Assembly: GCA_036398775.1 (NCBI GenBank)
Contig: DASWOJ010000275.1
Location: forward strand, 1-5,006
Origin: DASWOJ01 sp036398775
Lineage (GTDB): Bacteria > Pseudomonadota > Alphaproteobacteria > Acetobacterales > Acetobacteraceae
DNA length: 5,006 nt
Direction: 5' to 3'
Shown here: piece by piece, positions 1 through 5,006 of the stretch
Numbering within the stretch: the stretch's first letter is position 1
How the letters are laid out: each line of letters begins with the position of its first letter
Made by a program: the position numbers and the translations under genes
Notes under the pieces: generated by a model
What the model saw: the letters and a program-made list of their open reading frames with translations, nothing else
Told to the model about the DNA's origin: nothing
The model's database searches: none

Positions 1-27
1 GACGGGCAGATCGAGGGGCTGTTCTAG
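1..27 (+). CDS. Probable 3' end of a convergent plus-strand gene (partial)
   Basis: The window opens with eight sense codons and a TAG on the plus strand, reading DGQIEGLF. All eight codons end in G or C, as in the identified genes, and the acidic/hydrophobic tail is protein-like. If real, this gene converges on the cys cluster. The product cannot be recognised from eight residues. An alternative plus frame is open from position 3 to the TAG at 153-155, but it runs through the repeat element and its codons are less typical. Confidence 0.35.
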   Translation, partial: DGQIEGLF

Positions 28-315
28 ACGTCTCTCGGCGCTGTCACCGGCTGAAGCGGGCAGAAATCCTAAGCAAGTTTGTGCGGCCAGCGGCCATGCC
101 AGGCCGCATAGGCCTGCTTAGCTTTTCCTCTGGCGAGATCCAGAGGTTTGCCTAGTGAAACGCTGCCGGATTCAGGCCAGCAGCACTGCCGCGGTGCAAG
201 CGCCGAGGCGCGCCGTCTCCAGCAGCGTAACCCGTCCCGCCGGCATGGCCCATTCGGGACCGGCAAGCGGGTCCCATCCGTCCGCCTCCGCTTCCGCGCG
301 CCTCCACGACGCCCA
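28..315. other. Intergenic region between convergent genes
   Basis: This stretch between the probable plus-strand gene end and the cysI stop holds repeat copy A in its middle and the doubtful short minus-strand frame nearest cysI. Positions 28-68 show nothing recognisable. No tRNA, promoter with clear -35/-10 boxes or canonical rho-independent terminator was seen. Confidence 0.5.
69..155 (-). repeat. Repeat element copy A, inverted relative to copy B
   Basis: This 87-bp element, read on the minus strand, begins CTAGGCAAACCTCTGG and ends CTTGCTTAG. It shares the 15-mer AAAAGCTAAGCAGGC (112-126 on the complement) and the TGGCAYGGCCGCWGGCC block (85-101) with copy B. Two hairpins are visible: CCTCTGG/CCAGAGG (127-133 with 140-146, six-base loop) and TGCGGCC/GGCCGCA (82-88 with 102-108). 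The second is partly made by a 10-bp segment, 102-111, that copy B lacks. The element lies between the cysI end and the probable convergent gene end, so these hairpins could help stop transcription. However, no T-run of terminator type follows on either strand. Confidence 0.7.
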
Positions 316-319
316 TCAT
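152..319 (-). other. Short candidate frame coupled to the cysI stop, possibly frameshifted
   Basis: An ATGATG overlaps the cysI TGA (ATG at 319 and again at 316) and is preceded by GGGGGAGG (324-331), 4 nt before the first ATG and 7 nt before the second. That is a very good arrangement for translational coupling. The frame opened there gives 55 codons starting MMGVVEARGSGGGR and ending in NPAAFH before a TAG at 152-154. This peptide is glycine- and arginine-rich, unlike a normal protein, and 18 of its 55 codons end in A or T. The cysI frame just past the TGA looks more coding: 47 codons to a TGA at 172-174, including DGWDPLAGPEWAMPAGRV and a hydrophobic tail TARLGACTAAVLLA, with only 9 codons ending in A or T. 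A single indel near 280-305 would join the good start to the good frame. I do not recognise either peptide. It may be a broken small gene, or nothing. Confidence 0.25.
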
Positions 320-2025
320 GCCGCCTCCCCCAGGTCCTCGTGGAAGCGGTTGCCTGCCGTCGTCGCCTGGACGTGCCCGGCGCGGATGCTCCAGTCGCCG
401 AACCGTTCCCCAGATTGCCGGTCCGCGGCATAGGCGTGCAGCAACGGGCCGAGCGCAGCCAGGATCGCCGCCTCGTCCACATCCCGCCGATACAGCTTGT
501 TCAAGCGGGTGCCGTCGAAAGCGCCGCCTAGATACAGGTGGTAGCGGCCGGGACCGCGGCCGACCATCGCGACCTCCGCCAGATATGGCCGGGCGCAGCC
601 GTTGGGGCAGCCGGTCATGCGGAACACGATCTCGTCCTCCGCCAGGCCAGCCTCCGCCATCAGGGCGTCCAGCTTCGTCACCAGGCTGGGCAGGTAGCGC
701 TCGCTTTCCGCCAGGGCCAGGCCGCAGGTCGGCAGCGCCACGCAGGCCATCGCGCGCTGGCGCAGCCGCGATACGCCGCGGTCCAGGGTGTATTCAGCCA
801 AGGCGCTCTCGATGCTGGCCTTGTCCTCGGCCGCCACGCCCGCGATCATCAGGTTCTGGTTGGCGGTCAGGACGAATTCGCAGCGGTGGATGTTGGCGAT
901 GGCGCGCAGGCCGGACATCAGGCGCCGGTCCGCGGTGTCCGTCACCCGGCCGTTCTCGACGAACAGGCCGTAATGCCAGAGGCCGCCGGCCTCGTGCCAG
1001 CCCAGCCGGTCGCCGGTGCCGGTGAACGACGCGCCGTGCGCGGGCGCCAGGGCGTAGCCGAGATGGCCCTCGACCTCCTGCCGGAAGGCGTCGAGGCCCA
1101 TGCGCTCGATAGTGTATTTCAGCCGGGCAAGCTTGCGGACGCTGCGGTTGCCGTTGTCGCGCTGCACCCGCATCACAGCCTCCGCCACGCCCAGCGCCTG
1201 GTCGGGCGTGCAGTAACCCAGCGGCTCGCTGGTGCGCGGGAAGGTGTCGGGCTCGCCGTGCGTCATGCCCATGCCGCCGCCGACCAGCACGTCGTAGCCG
1301 ACGGTGACCCCGTCCCTGACGATGGCGACATAGCCGAGGTCGTGCGCATGCACGTCCACGTCGTTCTGCGGCGGCACGGCGATGGCGATCTTGAACTTGC
1401 GCGGCAAGTAGGTGAGGCCGTACAGCGGCTCCTCCTCCGGCTCGCCGCCGGCAACGAGCTGCTCTCCCAGCCAGATCTCGTGCCAGGCACGTGTCCGCGG
1501 CAGCAGGCTGTCGCTCAGGGTCTTCGCCAGGTCCAGCGCCGCCGCATGGGCCGGACCCTCGTACGGGTTGGAGGTGGCGATCACGTTGCGGTTCACGTCG
1601 CCGCAGGCCGCCCTGGTGTCGAGCAGGGCGTCGCTGATCGCCTTGATGGCGGGCTGCAGGTTGCCCTTGATGATGCCGTGATACTGCACGGTCTGCCGCG
1701 TGGTCAGGCGTAGGGTGCCGCTGGCCCGCTCCCGCGCGATTTCCGACAGTTGCAGCCACTGCTCCGGCGTGACGCGCCCGGCTGGAATGCGGAGGCGGGC
1801 CATGAAGCTCAGCGCCGGCTCCATTCGCTTGCGCCCGCGCTCGGAGCGCAGGTCGCGGTCGTCCTGCTGGTAGATGCCGTGGAATTTGGTGAGCTGGGTG
1901 TCGTCCTCGGCCAGGGCGCCGGTCCAGGCCTGGGTCAGGCCCTCGGCGATGCCGCCGCGGAGGGCGCGGCTGCCACTCTTGATGATCTCGTTCTTGGAGA
2001 GAGGCGGTGCGGCGGTGTCGGGCAT
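316..2025 (-). CDS. cysI: Sulfite reductase hemoprotein beta subunit
   Basis: This 569-residue protein is the siroheme and 4Fe-4S subunit that performs the six-electron reduction of sulfite to sulfide, paired with CysJ. The cluster and siroheme-ligand cysteines are all present as CVALPTC (C428, C434) and TGCPNGC (C473, C477), each exactly six residues before the E. coli positions as I recall them. Siroheme and substrate contacts are also recognisable: R77 in MARLRIP, RLTTRQTVQYHG (106-117), R146 in CGDVNRNV, and K210/K212 in LPRKFKIAIAVPPQND. The C-terminal GERFGDWSIRAG (539-550) matches the family end, so the protein is full length. The ATG at 2025 is chosen for the AGGAGG 6 nt upstream; an in-frame ATG at 2061 lies inside a repeat and adds 12 unrelated residues. 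It sits 103 nt behind cysJ on the same strand. Its stop is embedded in ATGATG, overlapping a possible downstream start. A ferredoxin-dependent reductase is unlikely given the cysJ partner. Confidence 0.97.
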   Translation of the reverse strand: MPDTAAPPLSKNEIIKSGSRALRGGIAEGLTQAWTGALAEDDTQLTKFHGIYQQDDRDLRSERGRKRMEPALSFMARLRIPAGRVTPEQWLQLSEIARERASGTLRLTTRQTVQYHGIIKGNLQPAIKAISDALLDTRAACGDVNRNVIATSNPYEGPAHAAALDLAKTLSDSLLPRTRAWHEIWLGEQLVAGGEPEEEPLYGLTYLPRKFKIAIAVPPQNDVDVHAHDLGYVAIVRDGVTVGYDVLVGGGMGMTHGEPDTFPRTSEPLGYCTPDQALGVAEAVMRVQRDNGNRSVRKLARLKYTIERMGLDAFRQEVEGHLGYALAPAHGASFTGTGDRLGWHEAGGLWHYGLFVENGRVTDTADRRLMSGLRAIANIHRCEFVLTANQNLMIAGVAAEDKASIESALAEYTLDRGVSRLRQRAMACVALPTCGLALAESERYLPSLVTKLDALMAEAGLAEDEIVFRMTGCPNGCARPYLAEVAMVGRGPGRYHLYLGGAFDGTRLNKLYRRDVDEAAILAALGPLLHAYAADRQSGERFGDWSIRAGHVQATTAGNRFHEDLGEAA

Positions 2026-2031
2026 GGGATG

Positions 2032-2037
2032 CCTCCT
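2032..2037 (-). promoter_or_regulatory. cysI ribosome binding site at the edge of the repeat
   Basis: A perfect AGGAGG lies 6 nt before the cysI ATG at 2025 and decides this start over the in-frame ATG at 2061. Two of its bases belong to the terminal CTAAA of repeat copy B, so folding of the repeat ends could affect access to it. Confidence 0.85.
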
Positions 2038-2132
2038 AAACAAACCTCTGGAGGTTTGCACACGGATGAAAAGCTAAGCAGGCTGGCACGGCCGCAGGCC
2101 ACCTTCGTGACGGGCTGCGCAAGCCTGCCTAG
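2036..2132 (+). repeat. Repeat element copy B, fills the cysJ-cysI spacer
   Basis: This is a 97-bp element beginning CTAAACAAACC and ending GCCTGCCTAG, so its ends are imperfect inverted repeats of the form CTARRCARRC. It aligns with copy A (read on the minus strand) over its full length: CTARRCAAACCTCTGGA at one end, a perfect 15-mer AAAAGCTAAGCAGGC (2069-2083), 15 of 17 bases in 2084-2100, and a terminal YTGCYTAG. Inside is a palindrome CAAACCTC-TG-GAGGTTTG (2041-2058), 16-33 nt before the cysI start. Relative to copy A it has extra bases near 2101-2116 and lacks a 10-bp segment. The element supplies the cysJ TAG stop at one end, and its other end overlaps the cysI Shine-Dalgarno by two bases. 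It could act as an mRNA structure tuning cysI expression, or be a small non-autonomous mobile repeat. No target duplication is evident, and no known family is recognised. Confidence 0.75.
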
Positions 2133-3880
2133 TAAACGTCGAGCAGATAGCGGCCGGCGCGTTTCATGTCGCTCAATTGGGCTTCGGCCGCCTCGGGGGT
2201 GATGGCGGAACCGTCGGCGATGACGTCGCGCAGGGTGGCGTGCACATCCTTCGCCATGCGGGACTGGTCGCCGCAGACATAAACGTGGGCGCCGTCCTGC
2301 ATCCAGGCGTGCAGGTCCTGGCGGCGCTCCCACAGGCGGTGCTGCACATAGATCTTCTTGTCCTGGTCGCGGCTGAACGCAACGTCAATCCGGGTCAGCA
2401 GCCCGCGGGCCAGCAGGTCCTGCCATTCCAGTTGATACAGGAAGTCATGGGTGTAGCGCTGCTCGCCGAAGAACAGCCAACTCCGTCCTTGCACGCCCAA
2501 AGCGTCGCGCTCCTGCATGAATGCGCGGAACGGGGCGACGCCGGTGCCGGGGCCGATCATGATGATCGGCACCGCCGGGTCGGACGGCAGGCGGAAATGC
2601 GCGTTCGGCTTCACATAGATCGGCAGCCTGTCGCCGACCTTGCGCCGGTCGGCGATGTCGGTGGACGCGACGCCGCCCCGGTTCCGCCCGTGCGTGTGAT
2701 ACCGCACGGCGCTGACCAGCAGGTGCGCCTCCTCGCCGACCAGCTTCTGGCTGCTGGCCACGGAGTAAAGCCGCGACGGCAGGCCGCGCAGCAGCCCGGT
2801 CAACTGCGGCGCGGTCAGCCGGTTCGGGTAGGCTTCCAGCAGATCCACCACGTGCCGGCCCGGCAGGAACTCCGCCAGCTTCCCGGCATCCCCGGCCAGT
2901 GCCGCCAGCGCCTTGTCGCCCGTCACGTCCGCCAGGCCGCGGACCAGGTGCCCGGTCAGGGTGGCAACGTCATGCTTGGCCATCAGCGTCTCGTGCAGGG
3001 CAATGTCGCCCTGCAGCCCGGCAGCGGACATCACGGCATCCACGGCAGCCGGATCGTTGCGCGGCACCACGCCGATGGCGTCGCCCGGCTCATACGTCAG
3101 GCCCGAGCCGGCCAGCGAAAGCTCGACATGCGAGGTCTGCTTGCCGGAGCGGCTGCTGTTCAGGTTCACCAGGTCGGAGATTTCCGCCGCAAATGGGTTC
3201 AACTTATCGTAGGCAGGGGCGGCAGCCTGGCCGAAGTCCACATGGATGACGCTTGCGGCCGGCGCGTCCTGCTCCCCGCGCAACTCCTTCAGCGTCTTCG
3301 CCAGCCACTCCGCGGCAGGTGCGTCATACTCCAAGTCGCAGTCCAGCCGCGGCGCGGCACGGTGGGCACCCAGGGCGGCCAGGCGCTCGTCCAGCACGCG
3401 GCCGGTTTCGCAGAACTGGGCATAGGAACGGTCGCCGAGGGCCAGCACGGCATAGGTCACGCCCTCCATCCGCGGCGCGGAGTCCGCCAGGAGCGCGCCG
3501 AGCAGACCGGTCGCGCGTTGCGGCGGCTCGCCCTCGCCCCAGGTGCTGGCGATAACCAGCAAGTTGCGCGCCTTGGCCAGGTCGGCCGGCGTCGCGTCGG
3601 CGGCGTCCAGTGCGCGGGCAGCGAAACCGAGGCGGCCCGCGTCCTTCGCGGCCTTGCGAGCCAATGCCTCGGAGTTGCCGGACTCAGTTGCGAACAGCAC
3701 GGTCAGCGCCGGACGCACGACGGGCACGGCGGCGACGGCCGGGCCGGCAGTCGCCGCCTCGATCCCAGCCAGGAAGCCGCTGAGCCAGCTCCGCTGGGTC
3801 GGGCTGGTGTCGCCGATGACCTTGTTCAGCGCCGCAATGGCGTCGGGCGGGAAAGGGGCGTTGGCAGGCAGGGCGGTCAT
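2129..3880 (-). CDS. cysJ: NADPH sulfite reductase flavoprotein alpha subunit
   Basis: This 583-residue protein is the diflavin reductase subunit of assimilatory sulfite reductase; it carries electrons from NADPH via FAD and FMN to CysI in the cytoplasm. The N-terminal flavodoxin domain (about 57-202) has the FMN phosphate loop ATESGNSEALA (64-74), ASTWGEGEPP (111-120) and LALGDRSYAQFCETG (146-160). A connecting region follows (about 216-360). The FAD site shows RLYSVASS (370-377) and GGVAST (402-407). The NADPH domain has IGPGTGVAPFRAFMQER (442-458), FFGEQRYTHDFLYQLEWQ (470-487), SRDQDKKIYVQ (503-513) and YVCGDQSRMAKDV (534-546). The C-terminus RYLLDVY closely resembles E. coli CysJ RYQRDVY, and the length is near the usual 600. 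The ATG at 3880 is chosen because TGAGGA lies 7 nt upstream and it begins 10 nt after the yeiH stop. An in-frame ATG at 3931 would overlap yeiH by 41 nt and adds 17 unlike residues. The TAG stop is the outermost part of a repeat element. Confidence 0.97.
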   Translation of the reverse strand: MTALPANAPFPPDAIAALNKVIGDTSPTQRSWLSGFLAGIEAATAGPAVAAVPVVRPALTVLFATESGNSEALARKAAKDAGRLGFAARALDAADATPADLAKARNLLVIASTWGEGEPPQRATGLLGALLADSAPRMEGVTYAVLALGDRSYAQFCETGRVLDERLAALGAHRAAPRLDCDLEYDAPAAEWLAKTLKELRGEQDAPAASVIHVDFGQAAAPAYDKLNPFAAEISDLVNLNSSRSGKQTSHVELSLAGSGLTYEPGDAIGVVPRNDPAAVDAVMSAAGLQGDIALHETLMAKHDVATLTGHLVRGLADVTGDKALAALAGDAGKLAEFLPGRHVVDLLEAYPNRLTAPQLTGLLRGLPSRLYSVASSQKLVGEEAHLLVSAVRYHTHGRNRGGVASTDIADRRKVGDRLPIYVKPNAHFRLPSDPAVPIIMIGPGTGVAPFRAFMQERDALGVQGRSWLFFGEQRYTHDFLYQLEWQDLLARGLLTRIDVAFSRDQDKKIYVQHRLWERRQDLHAWMQDGAHVYVCGDQSRMAKDVHATLRDVIADGSAITPEAAEAQLSDMKRAGRYLLDVY

Positions 3881-3887
3881 GTGGCAG

Positions 3888-3893
3888 TCCTCA
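3888..3893 (-). promoter_or_regulatory. cysJ ribosome binding site overlapping the yeiH stop
   Basis: TGAGGA lies 7 nt before the cysJ ATG at 3880, and its first three bases are the yeiH TGA stop. This fixes the cysJ start and indicates that a ribosome finishing yeiH is placed directly on the cysJ initiation region, which favours coupled synthesis. Confidence 0.8.
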
Positions 3894-4976
3894 CAGCAAT
3901 CCGAGGTGTTCGACGCCCACCACGGCAACAAAGGTCAGCACGGCGATGGCTGCCATGCCGCTCACGGCGACCGCCACGGGTCGCCAGCCCTGCGATTGCA
4001 AGGCACGGAGGTCAGTAGATAGGCCGACCCCGGCAAACGTCAGCAGGAATGCCCAACGCGACAAGGATGCCAGGTTTGCCGACTGCGCTTGGCTAAATGC
4101 GCCCAGGGTTGCCAGCAGCGAGATCGCCAGGAAGCCAAGCACGAACTTCGGGAACTTGGCCCACAGGAAGGCGGCCTTGTTGCCGATCCGCTCGCCCTCG
4201 CCGCGTGCGGCCCAATAGAGAGCGTAGCCCAGCACGACGAAGCCGATGGTGGCATTGCGGGTCGTCTTGGCCAGCACGGCATAGCGCGCCGCCTCGTCCG
4301 AGAAGATGGCGCCTGCAGCCGTCGCCTCCGCGGTGTTGTCCACCGCCAGGCCGACCCACAGGCCATAAGCGTGGTCGCCCATGCCAGCGAGGTGGCCGAT
4401 GACCGGGAACAGCACCAGGCTGACCGCGCCCAGCAGCAGGATGCTGCCCATGGCAAGGGCCACGTCCTCTTCCCGGGCGCGGATGGCGCCGCGGGCGGCG
4501 ATGATCGCGGAAACGCCGCAGATCGAGCTGCCGATGGCGAGCAGGCTGACTAGCTTGGGCCGCAGGCCGAACCGGGTGCCGAGCCAGGTCATGATGAGCA
4601 TGGATGCCGCCAGCTCCGCGGCGACCAGGACCAGTGAGGTTCCGCCCAACCGCAGCACGTCGCCCAGCAGGAAGCGCACGCCAAGCAGCACGATGCCGAG
4701 CTTGAGCCAGAACTCGTAGGTCGCCACCCCGGCTCGGAAGATGCGCGGGATGCCGAACACGTTGGCGATCACCAGCCCATACAGGATGGCCCACAGCACG
4801 TATTCGATGTTGGGCACCGGCGTCGCATGCGCCTTGCCCCAGGCAGTGATTGCACCCTCAGTCAGCTTGCCGGCGTAACCGATGGCCAGCAGCAGGGCTA
4901 GGCCTGGCAGCAGCTCCAGCCCGCGCGTCAGGATGCTGCCGCGCCTGGAGGGCGCGCCGAGTGCCGCGTCACTCAT
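3891..4976 (-). CDS. yeiH: YeiH/UPF0324-family putative sulfate exporter
   Basis: This is a 361-residue polytopic inner-membrane protein of the YeiH/UPF0324 family (Pfam Cons_hypoth698), slightly longer than the roughly 350 residues of E. coli YeiH. About ten hydrophobic segments are visible, starting near residues 24-38, 58-76, 88-104, 113-131, 143-160, 173-195, 241-256, 275-293, 303-320 and 334-354. Family landmarks are AIGSSICGVSAIIA (147-160), the polar-lined segment LWVGLAVDNTAEATAAG (206-222), KTTRNATIGF (237-246) and GVGLSTDLRALQSQGWRP (316-333). Homologues are labelled putative sulfate exporters, but the substrate is not firmly established; placement as the first gene before cysJ suggests a sulfur oxyanion. 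The ATG at 4976 has a G-rich stretch (GGGGG) about 8 nt upstream. Its TGA stop overlaps the cysJ Shine-Dalgarno, so the two are probably co-transcribed and translationally coupled. Only 30 nt lie upstream in the window; a TGA three bases before the ATG could end another gene, but this cannot be judged. Family assignment is firm, substrate is not. Confidence 0.9.
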   Translation of the reverse strand: MSDAALGAPSRRGSILTRGLELLPGLALLLAIGYAGKLTEGAITAWGKAHATPVPNIEYVLWAILYGLVIANVFGIPRIFRAGVATYEFWLKLGIVLLGVRFLLGDVLRLGGTSLVLVAAELAASMLIMTWLGTRFGLRPKLVSLLAIGSSICGVSAIIAARGAIRAREEDVALAMGSILLLGAVSLVLFPVIGHLAGMGDHAYGLWVGLAVDNTAEATAAGAIFSDEAARYAVLAKTTRNATIGFVVLGYALYWAARGEGERIGNKAAFLWAKFPKFVLGFLAISLLATLGAFSQAQSANLASLSRWAFLLTFAGVGLSTDLRALQSQGWRPVAVAVSGMAAIAVLTFVAVVGVEHLGLL

Positions 4977-5006
4977 TCGTCAGCCCCCAGCTACCAGACT
5001 ATGTGC

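Noticed and set aside
82..126. Rho-independent terminator formed by TGCGGCC/GGCCGCA
   Set aside because: The stem is good, but on the plus strand only a short TTTT follows some 15 nt later, and on the minus strand no T-run follows, so it is not called as a terminator.
316..318. UGA at the cysI end read as selenocysteine or readthrough
   Set aside because: CysI is already full length with the normal C-terminal motif and no selenocysteine insertion hairpin was identified; a separate short gene is simpler.
538..1713. A 391-codon plus-strand open frame opposite cysI
   Set aside because: It is an antisense shadow of cysI; the composition is low in complexity and no motif is seen.
2026..2061. Longer cysI start at 2061
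   Set aside because: The additional 12 residues are encoded by the repeat element, no ribosome binding site precedes it, and the ATG at 2025 has a perfect AGGAGG.
2036..2100. A known SAM-type riboswitch ahead of cysI
   Set aside because: The conserved AAAAGCTAAGCAGGC stretch was compared from memory with SAM-II and related cores and did not match, and the second copy lies downstream of cysI in inverted orientation.
3881..3931. Longer cysJ start at 3931
   Set aside because: It would overlap the end of yeiH by 41 nt and adds cysteine/tryptophan-rich residues unlike CysJ N-termini; the ATG at 3880 has a well-placed Shine-Dalgarno.
2177..4018. A 613-codon plus-strand open frame opposite cysJ
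   Set aside because: It lies antisense to a gene with full CysJ motifs. Its product is a repetitive Arg/Gly/Val/Gln-rich sequence typical of the complement of GC-rich coding DNA, and no family motif is visible.
1..5006. CRISPR array, tRNA, rRNA, phage or insertion-sequence transposase
   Set aside because: No regularly spaced repeats, no cloverleaf-like sequence and no transposase or integrase motifs were seen on either strand.

Overview
The window comes from a GC-rich bacterial chromosome, and the genes use codons ending mostly in G or C. It is almost filled by one assimilatory sulfate-reduction gene cluster read on the minus strand. The proteins are proteobacterial in style: a two-subunit NADPH sulfite reductase (CysJ + CysI) of the E. 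coli type. An alphaproteobacterium such as a member of the Rhodospirillales or Acetobacteraceae is my best guess, but that is an impression and was not tested.

Layout in the direction of transcription (right to left): (1) 4976-3891, a YeiH/UPF0324-family membrane protein, annotated in related genomes as a putative sulfate exporter; (2) 3880-2129, cysJ, the flavoprotein subunit, starting 10 nt after the yeiH stop, with its Shine-Dalgarno overlapping that stop; (3) a 103-nt spacer almost exactly filled by a repeat element (2036-2132); (4) 2025-316, cysI, the siroheme/4Fe-4S subunit; (5) a 315-nt region without an established gene. Region 5 holds a strongly primed but doubtful short reading frame overlapping the cysI stop, a second copy of the repeat element in inverted orientation (69-155), and at the far left the probable last nine codons of a convergent plus-strand gene.

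Function: electrons pass from NADPH through FAD and FMN on CysJ to the 4Fe-4S/siroheme centre on CysI, which reduces sulfite to sulfide for cysteine synthesis. The YeiH-type protein is apparently translationally coupled to cysJ, so it probably moves a sulfur oxyanion or related compound linked to this pathway. No cysH, cysG, cysN/D or regulator gene is visible.

The most interesting part is not a gene. Two copies of an 87-97 bp element with terminal inverted repeats (consensus CTARRCARRC) flank cysI. The copy between cysJ and cysI supplies the cysJ stop codon at one end and touches the cysI ribosome binding site at the other. Its ends can pair completely, with G-U wobbles, only in the RNA sense of the operon transcript. 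A second short stretch after cysI looks coding in the cysI frame immediately beyond its stop codon.
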